A stretch of 62,876 nt of DNA, from assembly GCA_016839915.1 (NCBI GenBank), contig JAEOTH010000184.1, positions 1 through 62,876 of the forward strand. Reading direction: 5' to 3'. The notes under the pieces are model-generated. The model was not told the origin of the DNA, made no database searches, and was given only the letters and a program-made list of their open reading frames with translations. Below, in pieces: positions 25,562-35,968 of this stretch. The stretch's first letter is position 1. Every line of letters starts with the position of its first letter. Position numbers and translations under genes: made by a program. The stretch is from Promethearchaeota archaeon (lineage in GTDB: Archaea; Asgardarchaeota; Lokiarchaeia; Sigyniarchaeales; SOKP01).

Positions 25562-26068
25562 CTAATCTTTCGATCTCTTGTTATGATTGCTCATCCAGTT
25601 TAAAAGATCTTTACTCTTCTTAGGGAACATGAATTTCATAACTTCTACTGCAACTTTTATTACTTCAGGATCTTCATCTGAAAGGATACAACTTTCAAGA
25701 ACACTGTAGGCTTTATCACTTTTAAGTTCTAAGATTTTAAAAGCCAGAATGCTTGTTTTTCTAATTTCATTATTATCACTTCTTTCTAAAAAAGAATTCA
25801 ATAATTCTATCGCTTCTGCCTTATTCATCTGATTCGCTGTTACATAATCATAAACTTTAGCTACAGTTAAATCTTTATTCATAAAATCTAGTGCATCTAG
25901 ATAGAGTGGTTTATCTAAAGAGCCAAAAAATTTATTTTTTTTTCTCAAATCAAAGGGACATTTATGATTTTCTGGTAATCTATGCTTATTACAAAAGATC
26001 ATTCCACAAAATTTACAACGATATGGAATCTCTATTATTTTAATTTCACAAAAATAACAATTTGGCAA
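25562..26068 (-). CDS. AN1-type zinc finger protein with HEAT-like C-terminus
   Basis: A 168-residue protein. The first 37 residues are an AN1 zinc finger: CYFC, then CKFCGMIFCNKHRLPENHKC, with the Cys and His spacing of the family that in eukaryotes is linked to ubiquitin and proteasome stress responses. Residues 60-160 are helical pairs resembling two or three HEAT-type repeats (RKTSILAFKILE, VIKVAVEVMKFMF). It has a TTG start after AGGAAAAAA. AN1 fingers are an established Asgard and crenarchaeal feature. The partner is unknown. Confidence 0.8.
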   Translation of the reverse strand: MPNCYFCEIKIIEIPYRCKFCGMIFCNKHRLPENHKCPFDLRKKNKFFGSLDKPLYLDALDFMNKDLTVAKVYDYVTANQMNKAEAIELLNSFLERSDNNEIRKTSILAFKILELKSDKAYSVLESCILSDEDPEVIKVAVEVMKFMFPKKSKDLLNWMSNHNKRSKD

Positions 26069-26248
26069 ATTTTTTCCTATAATATGATAGAAAATGGTTC
26101 TTATTACTCATATAATTATAGTAGAATCAAATATTTATAGTCAACAAAAAATAGCAATGTTGAAATGGATTTTTATTAATTATAAAATTTTTAAACGAAT
26201 TTAGTTTATATGACTATTAAATAAGACAAAAGGATTACTTATAATTTC

Positions 26249-29200
26249 ATGAAATCACGAAATTTTATTTGTATTTTTTTACTAGGAGTAATCTTATTCT
26301 CAAATTTTGTTTTTTATTTGGGTATTTACCCTCTACCTTTTAAATTACGTAATAACCCTTATTCTAATGAAGATAATATGATTAGGAATTCTTCACCTGA
26401 TGATATTTATTACCTCTTAGATTGGTACCGTTTTATAGATGAGCTTGAATACGGAGGGGTTGCGGTAGATTCTGAGAATAATGTTTATTATGGTGGCTCT
26501 ATAAATGTTAATTATGCTATTGCAAAATTTCATGAAAATGGAACACATTTATGGACAATTCAAACTAATATTTTTGGTACGGATTTCGCTGAAGGTGTTG
26601 CTGTTGATTTAGAAGATAATGTCTACATTACTGGATTTTGTTATCCAGGCACACAAACAACTGGAACTATTGTAACTCTAAAGTATAATAAAACTGGAGA
26701 TTTTCAATGGGAAAGAAGTTTAGGAACAGAAGGAAGAGCTTATGATATTACTACAGATAATGAAAATAATGTTTATGTTACAGGTTATACAGAGGAATTT
26801 GGTGCATCTGGATCAGATAGGGATATAATAGTTATAAAATATGATAGTGAAGGAAATCTAAAATGGTACAGAAGATCTCATGTAATTGGACATGATGAGG
26901 GAAATGCAGTAATATACAATCCAATCAGTAGTTCGATTTATATTACCGGAAAAGCTCATGGAAATATGATACTTCTTATGTATAATAAAAACGGAGATTT
27001 AGTTTTATCTACAGAATGGGATAATGGTGGCACTGAATATGGCAATGATATAACTGTAAATCTAAATACAGGTGATCTCTATATAGTAGGAGGTTTAGGA
27101 CATTTATGCGTTGTCTATGATTCTATGTGTAATAATATTTTAAACCTAACAGGACCTTCTCAAAAATCAATTACACTAGATTCAAGTGGAAACTTGTTTG
27201 TATCTAAATATTATTTTCATGATGTAATTTTAGGCATGTATTCATCTATTGGTACGAAATTTTGGGAACTTAGAGAAACTAATTATTATCCTTTTTCATT
27301 GGATATGGATTGTGATAATGTTGACAACATTTATTTGATATGTACAGAAGGTAGTCTATATAAATTCGCAATTGATCATATAAAACCTATAATAAATATA
27401 ACAGAGCCAAAACCAGATGAAGAATTTGGAAGAATTAGACCAGATGTTATATTGGAGATTGATGAACCAAATCTTGATATAATTTGGTATTCGCTCTCAA
27501 ATCAAACTTTTCTAACTAGAAATTATACTTGGGGTGGTAATATACACCAAAAAGCATGGGAAATAATGGGAAGTGGTAATATTACAATTAAAATTTATGC
27601 AAATGATACAAATGGAAATATGGGCTATAATCATGTTTCTGTTATTAAAAACACAAGTCTAGTGTATTATTGGGATCTGAATGGAACACGAATTTACATT
27701 GATGATATAGATCCTGCTAATAACTGGCTGGAAATCGATAAGAAAAATCCTTGGTGTTATGGCTCAGGAACCCCTGATGATCCCTACATCATCGAAAATG
27801 TATTTGTTAATGGGAGTGGAACAGGGAAATGCCTCCAAATCAAAAATTCTATAAAAAATTTTATAATTAAGAATTGTACACTAGTTGAAAGTGGATTAGA
27901 TTATAGGGACGCTGGTATTTATCTTGATAATATAACTAATGGTAGGATTGTAAATTGTACTTCCATTAATAATTATAATGGAATAAGAGTATTAGGATAT
28001 TCTAAAAATAATTCATATTTTTCAAATAATTTGATTGATAATAGATATGGAATTATTATGATTCGTTCTGATTTAACATTAATATCCAATAATAAAATAG
28101 AAAATAATGTGTACGGTATCGATTTAGAGAGATGTATTAATCAAAAAATCTTCAGTAACATCTTTATCAATAACCCCTCTAATTTATGGGTAGATGAATG
28201 CAGCGAATTAACTATTTATAATAATACATTTGGATTTGGCTCAAGTGGAATAAGAATAGAATATGGTGAGAGAATACATATAAAAGAAAATATCATAAAA
28301 AATTGCGATTGGTGTGGACTGCATTTTGATACTACTCAAAATAGTCAAATTGAAAATAATTCCATATCGCAAAATGTTAATGGAATAATTATAGTAACAG
28401 ATCAAATAAATGGGAATAATACAATCAAGAATAATATAATAAAAAAGAATGGGAAGGGTATAGGGATTAATGATATTAATTGTGTTAATAATCATATTTA
28501 TAATAATTCGTTTTATTCCAACACGGTTCATGCTTCAGATGGGGGAACAAATAATTTATGGGATAATGGGTTTCTTGGCAATTATTGGGATAATTATAAT
28601 GGGAAGGACATAAATGATGATGGAATTGGAGATGATCCTTATCACGTTGGAAATGGTGTAGATAATTATCCAATTTGGTGGGATCCACCGGTGTTTTATA
28701 TTGAGAATCCTTCTGATTATGAGCTATTTGGGATGACCTCTCCTAGTTTTGGTGTGATAATTGAAGAAGGAATTATTGATAAGATATTTTATACTATTGA
28801 TGGAGAAATTGAAACTTATATCTTACCTCCAAATATGATGATTAATCAAAGTGTATGGGATCTTATTGATAACGGGACAGTGCAAATTCAATTCTATGTT
28901 AATGATTCAAGGGGTTATACAAGTGAAGCGCAAACAATTATTTTAAGAAAAGACATTCTTTCCCCTATAATTGAAATATTAAATCCGTTTCCAAATCAAG
29001 AATTTAATTCGACAGCTCCAAATTATGAAATTTTTATTGACGAGAAAAATCTCGATAAAATTTGGTATATAATAGGAAATGTCTCTACTAAGTTCTTTAT
29101 ATCAAATCTTTCTGGAGCTTTGGATGAAGCTACTTGGGATCTTCTCCATAATGGTAAGATAATGCTAAGATTCTATGCCAATGATACGATTGGCAATGAA

Positions 29201-29341
29201 GCCTATCATGAAATATACATTCAGAAAAATATTCCAATACCCCTCCTGATGATTCCGGGATTTAATATTTTATCACTCGTGGTAAATTTGTTTTTAATTA
29301 TTTTAATTATAAAAAAGAAATCAGACAGAAGTAAGAATTGA
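26249..29341 (+). CDS. Surface protein with beta-propeller, beta-helix and Ig-like domains
   Basis: A 1030-residue exported protein with an N-terminal hydrophobic signal. Residues 65-370 hold SBBP-like propeller repeats (AVDSENNVYYGGS, AVDLEDNVYITGF, TTDNENNVYVTGY). An Ig-like domain follows (PKPDEEFGRIRPDVILEIDE). Residues 470-790 are a NosD-like beta-helix ending in WDNGFLGNYWDNYNG and DINDDGIG. Two more Ig-like domains of the same type follow. The C-terminus has IPLLMIPGF, a membrane helix and KKKSDRSKN, a possible archaeosortase tail. It is likely a large surface-attached glycan- or protein-binding protein. Confidence 0.82.
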   Translation: MKSRNFICIFLLGVILFSNFVFYLGIYPLPFKLRNNPYSNEDNMIRNSSPDDIYYLLDWYRFIDELEYGGVAVDSENNVYYGGSINVNYAIAKFHENGTHLWTIQTNIFGTDFAEGVAVDLEDNVYITGFCYPGTQTTGTIVTLKYNKTGDFQWERSLGTEGRAYDITTDNENNVYVTGYTEEFGASGSDRDIIVIKYDSEGNLKWYRRSHVIGHDEGNAVIYNPISSSIYITGKAHGNMILLMYNKNGDLVLSTEWDNGGTEYGNDITVNLNTGDLYIVGGLGHLCVVYDSMCNNILNLTGPSQKSITLDSSGNLFVSKYYFHDVILGMYSSIGTKFWELRETNYYPFSLDMDCDNVDNIYLICTEGSLYKFAIDHIKPIINITEPKPDEEFGRIRPDVILEIDEPNLDIIWYSLSNQTFLTRNYTWGGNIHQKAWEIMGSGNITIKIYANDTNGNMGYNHVSVIKNTSLVYYWDLNGTRIYIDDIDPANNWLEIDKKNPWCYGSGTPDDPYIIENVFVNGSGTGKCLQIKNSIKNFIIKNCTLVESGLDYRDAGIYLDNITNGRIVNCTSINNYNGIRVLGYSKNNSYFSNNLIDNRYGIIMIRSDLTLISNNKIENNVYGIDLERCINQKIFSNIFINNPSNLWVDECSELTIYNNTFGFGSSGIRIEYGERIHIKENIIKNCDWCGLHFDTTQNSQIENNSISQNVNGIIIVTDQINGNNTIKNNIIKKNGKGIGINDINCVNNHIYNNSFYSNTVHASDGGTNNLWDNGFLGNYWDNYNGKDINDDGIGDDPYHVGNGVDNYPIWWDPPVFYIENPSDYELFGMTSPSFGVIIEEGIIDKIFYTIDGEIETYILPPNMMINQSVWDLIDNGTVQIQFYVNDSRGYTSEAQTIILRKDILSPIIEILNPFPNQEFNSTAPNYEIFIDEKNLDKIWYIIGNVSTKFFISNLSGALDEATWDLLHNGKIMLRFYANDTIGNEAYHEIYIQKNIPIPLLMIPGFNILSLVVNLFLIILIIKKKSDRSKN

Positions 29342-29362
29342 TAAATAAGCGGTAAATTTACG

Positions 29363-30925
29363 ATGAGTAAAAGTGTAAATGTTAGATTAATGATAATCTT
29401 ATTTATATTGTTTTTAATAGGAGTTAATCAGTTTGTACTTAATGATAATTACAATCACCAAGATCACCAAATCAAGTTAAAAAATCAGATTTTAAAAGAC
29501 TCAGGATATTGGGAGTTAGAACCGATTCAAATTGATGGGATCGCTAAAGGTCCAGGCGCTAATAATTGGACTTGGGCTCAAGCACAAGATTGGTGTTCTG
29601 GTTTAGGAACATTAAATAGCCCTTATATCATTGAAAATATTACAATTGATGGACTCAGTGCTGAAAGTTGTATTATTATTGAAAATTCTGATGTGTACTT
29701 CATTATAAAAAACTGTACATTAACAAATTCGGGAACAGGTTTTGCAGATGCTGGAGTTCATTTTAATAATGTAACAAATGGGAAGATTGATAATAATATA
29801 TTTCTATCTCCGATTGTAAAAGGTATTTCCTTATTATATAGCCAGAATATTCAAATCCTTCATAATTATATAAATCTTAATTATGATGATGAATTTGGTA
29901 TAGACTCATCGTATAATGGAATTTATATTAAAGAAAGTCATAACATTACATTTTATCAAAATGAAATAACGAAATGTGTAAGGGGATTGTATTTTGATAA
30001 TGAATTTAGCTTTGATATTAGGATTCTACAAAACAACATCTCTTTTAATGTAGGTTCAGGCGTTTATCTTGTAGGAAATGGGAGTGGTAAAGAAATAATC
30101 ATCTCAGATAATAGATTCTTTAATAATTCGTTTGCTTTATCAATTTACAAATGTAATCAATGTGAAATTTCAAACAATTTAATATATGATAATTCGCAAG
30201 GAATGAGTATTGATTATATGAAGAATTCAACAATTTTGGGCAATAATTTTGACAATCTTGAACATAATCCAGCCCTCTTTTTGCAGCATTTTATCAATAA
30301 TACAGTATGTAATAATAATATAAGGAATTGTCATTCAGGGCTTGCATTTTATTTTGACAGTTATAAAAATATTATAAAGAATAATACCGTTTTTAATTGT
30401 ATTGGCAATGGTATTACTGTAAGTAGTGCCTTTAACAGTTTGGGTGATTATAATAAAATTTCTGAGAATATTATAATCAACAATGGATATGCTGGAATAT
30501 ATATATCAACTAATAACAACTCAATTGTAAATAATACTATTAAATTCCATCAATACGGCATTTATCTTTCTGATGGTCAACATAACAATATTTCAAGAAA
30601 CTTGATACATTTTAGTACTGATTATGGGATTAAGTTTGATTCAGCTCATCAAAATACAATAAGAAATAATACTTTATATGATAATAAATATGGATTAATT
30701 TTAGAGTCTAGTAATAATAATAGCATAACTGGTAATAGCTTTACAAAGAATTATGAATGTATTATTCTCCAGAATAGCTATGATAATATTATTAAATACA
30801 ATTACTGTGAAACAATTCCGACAATAATACCAATTACTATTTTTGGTTATAATGTTTTTATTGTGCTCTGTTTGATTCTTATTATTAATACCCTTATCAG
30901 AATAAAATCCAAAGTGATAAAATGA
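29363..30925 (+). CDS. NosD-like beta-helix surface protein, short form
   Basis: A 520-residue exported protein with a signal peptide and a beta-helix that runs nearly to its C-terminus (repeats such as NNSIVNNTI and NNNSITGNSF). It lacks the WDNG/DxDxDGIG loop and the Ig-like domains found in its neighbours. It ends in PITIFGYN, a hydrophobic helix and RIKSKVIK. It begins 21 bases after the preceding gene and overlaps the next by four bases (ATGA), so the three surface genes form an operon. Confidence 0.82.
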   Translation: MSKSVNVRLMIILFILFLIGVNQFVLNDNYNHQDHQIKLKNQILKDSGYWELEPIQIDGIAKGPGANNWTWAQAQDWCSGLGTLNSPYIIENITIDGLSAESCIIIENSDVYFIIKNCTLTNSGTGFADAGVHFNNVTNGKIDNNIFLSPIVKGISLLYSQNIQILHNYINLNYDDEFGIDSSYNGIYIKESHNITFYQNEITKCVRGLYFDNEFSFDIRILQNNISFNVGSGVYLVGNGSGKEIIISDNRFFNNSFALSIYKCNQCEISNNLIYDNSQGMSIDYMKNSTILGNNFDNLEHNPALFLQHFINNTVCNNNIRNCHSGLAFYFDSYKNIIKNNTVFNCIGNGITVSSAFNSLGDYNKISENIIINNGYAGIYISTNNNSIVNNTIKFHQYGIYLSDGQHNNISRNLIHFSTDYGIKFDSAHQNTIRNNTLYDNKYGLILESSNNNSITGNSFTKNYECIILQNSYDNIIKYNYCETIPTIIPITIFGYNVFIVLCLILIINTLIRIKSKVIK

Positions 30926-32529
30926 AGTATAAACGAAGCAGTATTGCTTTTATGATAGTTGGACTTTTATTTCTAATGACTATCTATAACATTGAACTAT
31001 TATCAAATAGGCAAAGCAGGAGTTACGATAACGAGGGTCTAAAAACTTTTGATTTTTGGCCACTTTCTTATATCAATATTAATGGAAATGATGAATGGGC
31101 TTTTACTGCTTTAAACCAAGATTGGTGTTCAGGTTCTGGTCATTGGACTGATCCGTATATAATAGAAAATGTAGTAATAGAGGAAAAAAGCAGTTTTGAT
31201 TATGGGATAAGAATACGAAACTCTGATGTCTATTTTAAAATAATTAATTGTACAGTTAACAATATTAAATATGATGATCACGCTGGTGGCTGCACAGCAA
31301 TCACATTCTATCATGTTTCAAATGGATGTATTATCAAAAACAGGCTTTCTTTTAATGAAATAGCATTAGAATTGGAAAGTTGTTATAATATAACTATAAT
31401 TGGGAATAATATTACATATAACGATCAGAATGGAGTGCGTATCTTATACAGTGAGAATAATACTATATGTGATAATAATATTTCATATACTTTTTCCAAT
31501 GGAATATATCAAGTTTTCTCAAAATATAATAACTTCAGTAGGAATTTAATAGAATATAATTCTAACGCAGTATATGTACATTATTCAAATAGTACTATTG
31601 TTTCTAATAATACTATAAAAAATAATAGAAATTGGGGAGTTACGTTTCTAGGAGACTTAAGTACGTACTATTTTAATGAAGTAATTGATAATACCATAGA
31701 AAATAATTCATTTGGTATTTGGTTAAATGGTGGATCTCATGATAAAATAATTAATAATAGAATTATAAGAAATCGTCAAGATGGCATTAGATTGGTTAAT
31801 TTGAATAATTCGCATTTTTATAATAATATAATTACTATGAATGGAGAAAATGGTATCAGTTCCTATTCATACAATAATAATAATACTTTTTATGGGAACG
31901 ATTTAATTCATAACATCAATTATGGAATAAATTTAGGCGGCATTTACAATAAATTTTATCTAAATAATTTCTCCTTCAACGGAATTAATGCTCAAGGTAA
32001 TGGTGGTACTTGTAATTGGGATAATGGATCAATTGGTAATTATTGGAGTGATTATGAGGGATATGATATTGATGGAGATGGGATTGGAGAAACCCCCTAT
32101 GAGTTCAATTTTGTTATAGATAATTATCCTTTAACTACAAGAAGAGATATTTTTAAACCTATTATAATAATCGAAGATCCAATTAGTTCTCAAGTATTCG
32201 GAGATAATGCACCACAATATTCCCTGATTATTGAAGAATATTTACTTAATCTTACTTGGTACACATTAGATGGAGGAATTACTAATATTACATTCACTGG
32301 ATTAAGTGGAATCATCAATCAAACCATTTGGGATACAATTTCAATTGGAGATATTACACTAACATTTTTTGCTAAAGATTTAGCAGGGAACATTGGAAAA
32401 TCAGAAATTATAATTAAAAAAAGAGTAATTAATCAAATTTCAATTTCATTTAGTAATTTTTACTTAATTTTCGTATTTGGAGTTTTAATCACCATTCTTT
32501 ATTCAAAAATGAGAAAAAAATTAATATAA
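30922..32529 (+). CDS. NosD-like beta-helix surface protein
   Basis: A 535-residue exported protein with a signal peptide, a beta-helix (NNTICDNNISYT, HDKIINNRIIRN) and the acidic loop WDNGSIGNYWSDYEG then DIDGDGIG. A single Ig-like domain (EDPISSQVFGDNAPQYSLII) and a C-terminal membrane helix with MRKKLI follow. No IPG-type motif precedes this helix. It overlaps the preceding gene by four bases. It is likely surface-exposed together with its two upstream neighbours. Confidence 0.82.
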   Translation: MKYKRSSIAFMIVGLLFLMTIYNIELLSNRQSRSYDNEGLKTFDFWPLSYININGNDEWAFTALNQDWCSGSGHWTDPYIIENVVIEEKSSFDYGIRIRNSDVYFKIINCTVNNIKYDDHAGGCTAITFYHVSNGCIIKNRLSFNEIALELESCYNITIIGNNITYNDQNGVRILYSENNTICDNNISYTFSNGIYQVFSKYNNFSRNLIEYNSNAVYVHYSNSTIVSNNTIKNNRNWGVTFLGDLSTYYFNEVIDNTIENNSFGIWLNGGSHDKIINNRIIRNRQDGIRLVNLNNSHFYNNIITMNGENGISSYSYNNNNTFYGNDLIHNINYGINLGGIYNKFYLNNFSFNGINAQGNGGTCNWDNGSIGNYWSDYEGYDIDGDGIGETPYEFNFVIDNYPLTTRRDIFKPIIIIEDPISSQVFGDNAPQYSLIIEEYLLNLTWYTLDGGITNITFTGLSGIINQTIWDTISIGDITLTFFAKDLAGNIGKSEIIIKKRVINQISISFSNFYLIFVFGVLITILYSKMRKKLI

Positions 32530-32532
32530 AAA

Positions 32533-34929
32533 TCATAATTTATGTTCCACTCTGTTGATAATATCATTTTGAATTGGAATTCCAAGGTCAATAAATGTTG
32601 CGTTATAACCACCAACTTTTACGATTAAATCGGAATAGAATTCAGGATTCTTTTGAGCATCTCTTAAAGTTTCAGTTGAGACTGCTGTTGGTTGTATTTG
32701 CATCCCTCCCTTTTCAAAATATCCTTTTAAAAGACTGTAAAATTTATCTATATTCTCCTTGCTTATAAGATTCTGAGGATGAATTCGAATATTTACAGCG
32801 ACTCCATTTATGGGTAAATTATAATTTAAATTAGCTATTGAATTTAATGTAGCAGTAAGGCCATTTCTTTCCATATAATTTACGGGAGAAAGACTGTTTG
32901 ATATGGGTTGCATTGCTTTTCTTCCATCCGCAGAAGCTCGAGTAAATAATCCTTCGATAACATGTATTCCCATAGAGTAGGCTCCCGGATTATAACGACC
33001 ATTTCGAATACATTTATGTTTTACTACTTCAGAGCAGAATAAATCCCAAAGCTTGTTTGCAAGCTGATCTATATCCTCTTTATCATTTCCCCATTTATTG
33101 TACTTATTTATTAATTTCTGTCTAAGTACTTCCTGTTTTTTGAAATTTAAATTCAAAACTTGAATTAACTCAGAGAGCGACATTAGTTTTTCTTCATAAA
33201 CAATTTTTTTAATATTATAAAATGAATCTACTAAAGTTGCAAAACCATATGCAGTGATAGAAGAGAAATTATAAGTTGCTCCTCCTGCTGTGTAATCCTT
33301 GCCTCTTTCTATACAACCATCAATGATAGCAGATACAAATGGTTGAGGAAAGAATTTATTCGTCTCCTTATCCTCAATTTTAACTATTTTTACTGATTTT
33401 TCTATATTATAACATAATTGCTGAACAAAAACCTTGTAAAAATCATCATAAGTTAAAAAATCTTTAGGATTTCCTGATTCTAATCCACTTTTCTGTTTTG
33501 TTAAATTACAATATCCATTATTTAAAGTGAGTTCAAGAACACCGGGTAAGTTTATAAACATTCGACCTGTTGCTGCAAATGTATTTCCTTGACTTGTAGG
33601 TTCCACACAACCTATTATAGCATAATTGTGAGCATCTTTATTAGTATATCCTGCATCTTTCATAGCAGGGATAATTATATCATCATTAAAAAATGCGATT
33701 CCTGATGTAGATTGAAGAACCTTTAAGGCTTCTTTTAAGAATTTATCAGGAGTATTCTTATGAACTCTTATTGAGAGATCAGTGGTTAATGATTTAATAT
33801 TCTTGTATGCTTCAAGAAACAAATATGAAATTTCATTAGTAGTATCGTTTCCCTTTTCATCCACACCTGAAATTGTTATTGTTTGTGTATTTAGTCCAAG
33901 AGCATTTGAAATTGTCGTATATTGTGTCGGTAATAATGTAACATTCCACGTTAATTTCAAATTTAATTCTTCGATTAATTCTAAAGCAAAATCTCTTGTG
34001 ATATCATCTTTCTCTAAATCATTTTTATAATAGGACCAGAGTATTTGATCTAACCTTCCTAAAGCAACAACGCTTCTTTGATAAATAATATTTATGATAT
34101 TTTGAGTGAAGTGTATGAGTTGAATTGCCTCATAGAATGAACTAGCAGTATCTTTAGTAAACTTATCCATCATTGCTCCAATAATTTCAAGTTCTTTCTT
34201 TCTTTGCTCATTCTTTTCCTTTAATGCCATTTTAAAAGCAAGATCAGAATATCTTCTTGAAAATTGAATAGCCCCATTATAACAAATTTTTACAGCTTCA
34301 TAGAAATTAAACTTCTCTTTATAGTCGATTTCATTTGTTTTTATTTTTGATTGATAAGATTCAGCCTCTTTAATAATTCCTTTATACCCTAATTTTAATA
34401 ACTTTTTATATCCCGCGCAAATATGACCCTCATTAGTTCCATTTGCGATAGCAATATTAGGGGCTGCTAAATTAATTCTACCCATTCCATTGATTAACTT
34501 TTCATCATAAATTATTTGCGGGACAATATCACTATACAATGCTTTGCCTTTCCAAAAAGGAATTATATCTAATAATTCATTGATTTCATTTTCTCTAATA
34601 AAAAAAGGTTGTAATTTCCTTTCTTCATATTTTTTAATATTGCTCCTATTATCCAAAGTTCCATCATAAGAATATAAATCAAGATTAATTTTTTCTCCTA
34701 AATTTTTGCTAGTTTCATTCCCTACTAGTAATTCATCATCCCTGATGAAAATTGTCATATTTTTTAGCGTATGTACTATTGCTTTCGCTCTTTTTATAAT
34801 CTCTGGTTCATCAGGATATTTTTTATAAATCTCAGTAAAATACCTCATACGTTCAATACATAATTCATACTTACTTGAAAGGAGATTATTTTTTAATCTT
34901 TGAGTTCTTCCAGATGAGCTATTAGTCAT
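32533..34929 (-). CDS. Glycyl-radical enzyme, GCVEP-type
   Basis: A 798-residue protein of the pyruvate formate-lyase superfamily. The catalytic cysteine is in the motif GCVEP near residue 431, the form found in glycerol dehydratase, choline trimethylamine-lyase and hydroxyproline dehydratase, not the double Cys of PFL. The glycyl-radical site is KVGGYNATF near residue 775, close to the usual RVxGYxAxF. Length is normal for the family. An activating radical SAM enzyme is required, but none is next to it; a candidate lies about 6 kb away. The substrate cannot be told by eye. It converges with the beta-helix operon with a three-base gap. Confidence 0.88.
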   Translation of the reverse strand: MTNSSSGRTQRLKNNLLSSKYELCIERMRYFTEIYKKYPDEPEIIKRAKAIVHTLKNMTIFIRDDELLVGNETSKNLGEKINLDLYSYDGTLDNRSNIKKYEERKLQPFFIRENEINELLDIIPFWKGKALYSDIVPQIIYDEKLINGMGRINLAAPNIAIANGTNEGHICAGYKKLLKLGYKGIIKEAESYQSKIKTNEIDYKEKFNFYEAVKICYNGAIQFSRRYSDLAFKMALKEKNEQRKKELEIIGAMMDKFTKDTASSFYEAIQLIHFTQNIINIIYQRSVVALGRLDQILWSYYKNDLEKDDITRDFALELIEELNLKLTWNVTLLPTQYTTISNALGLNTQTITISGVDEKGNDTTNEISYLFLEAYKNIKSLTTDLSIRVHKNTPDKFLKEALKVLQSTSGIAFFNDDIIIPAMKDAGYTNKDAHNYAIIGCVEPTSQGNTFAATGRMFINLPGVLELTLNNGYCNLTKQKSGLESGNPKDFLTYDDFYKVFVQQLCYNIEKSVKIVKIEDKETNKFFPQPFVSAIIDGCIERGKDYTAGGATYNFSSITAYGFATLVDSFYNIKKIVYEEKLMSLSELIQVLNLNFKKQEVLRQKLINKYNKWGNDKEDIDQLANKLWDLFCSEVVKHKCIRNGRYNPGAYSMGIHVIEGLFTRASADGRKAMQPISNSLSPVNYMERNGLTATLNSIANLNYNLPINGVAVNIRIHPQNLISKENIDKFYSLLKGYFEKGGMQIQPTAVSTETLRDAQKNPEFYSDLIVKVGGYNATFIDLGIPIQNDIINRVEHKL

Positions 34930-35082
34930 TGAAGTCGTTATTTATTTTTGAATTAAGAATATTAGGTTAAATATGTTTATTTAATCATTAAATATTAAAT
35001 TACTTTTTATGGATTTTTAAGTTATTTAATCCTATCTAAGATATCTCTTAATTGGTAATTATTTATTTTTGAGGTTTGAAAA

Positions 35083-35943
35083 TTGAATTTAGAGACGATA
35101 AAATTTGAATTGAGAGAGGATGGTATTGGAATTTTAACACTGAACCGTCCCGATAAATTGAATGCTTTAAACTTTCAAATGATTGAAGATTTGCATTCAA
35201 TTCTAGATGAGTTAATGATTAATTTGGATTGTCGAGTTCTTATTCTAAAAGCTGCCGGAAGAGGATTTTGTGCAGGATTAGATCTAAAAGAATCTACAGT
35301 GCTACAATCTAAAAAAAAGCCAGAAGAGCTCAAAGAGAAATTTTTCTTCATGAGAGCTCCAGATAAAGATATTATCAAAGCTAAAATCTACACTCAGGCG
35401 AGAGCAAGCCAATTAATTGTTAAAATGAGGAAAATAAGTCAACCCATTATCGCTATTGTACAAGGACCTGCTACAGGTGCAGGATTTACTTTAATTTTAG
35501 CAGCAGATATAAGAATTGCGGGAGTAAATGCAAAATTAGCGAACTCTTTTATAAATATTGGATTTTCAGGTTCTGATCTAGCAAGTAGTTATCATTTACC
35601 TCGATTAATAGGTATGTCACGAGCGGCTGAAATATTATATACAGGTCGTTTCATAGATGCTGAAGAAGCAAAGGAAATTGGTCTCATTCTAAAAGTAGTA
35701 GAAGGTAATGAGATTAACTTATTAGCAGCAGCAATAGAAATTGCAGAAAATTTACTTACTAAAAGTCCACTAGGACTAAGAATGACTAAAGAAGCAATTA
35801 ATATCTCACTTGATTCACCTAGTTTAGACACGATAATACAAATAGAAAATCGCTCACAGATGCTTTGTTCAACCTCTACCGATCTTTTGGAAGGAATTAA
35901 TGCGTTTTTTGAAAAAAGAAAACCAAAATACCCAAAATCATGA
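35083..35943 (+). CDS. Enoyl-CoA hydratase/isomerase family protein
   Basis: A 286-residue crotonase-fold protein. It opens with GIGILTLNRPDKLNALN, has the oxyanion-hole region GRGFCAGLDLKE near residue 68 and a second one at GPATGAGFTLILAADIRIA. The two catalytic glutamates of classical hydratases are not at their usual places: the GGGCEL-type Glu is Thr and the QPEI-type position is Phe. The segment GFSGSDLASSYHLPRL carries a conserved Asp seen in a divergent branch. A substrate cannot be named. It has a TTG start after GAGGTTTGAAAA and lies 25 bases upstream of a paralogue. Confidence 0.85.
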   Translation: MNLETIKFELREDGIGILTLNRPDKLNALNFQMIEDLHSILDELMINLDCRVLILKAAGRGFCAGLDLKESTVLQSKKKPEELKEKFFFMRAPDKDIIKAKIYTQARASQLIVKMRKISQPIIAIVQGPATGAGFTLILAADIRIAGVNAKLANSFINIGFSGSDLASSYHLPRLIGMSRAAEILYTGRFIDAEEAKEIGLILKVVEGNEINLLAAAIEIAENLLTKSPLGLRMTKEAINISLDSPSLDTIIQIENRSQMLCSTSTDLLEGINAFFEKRKPKYPKS

Positions 35944-35968
35944 ATAATTGAATAAAATGTGAAATTGT

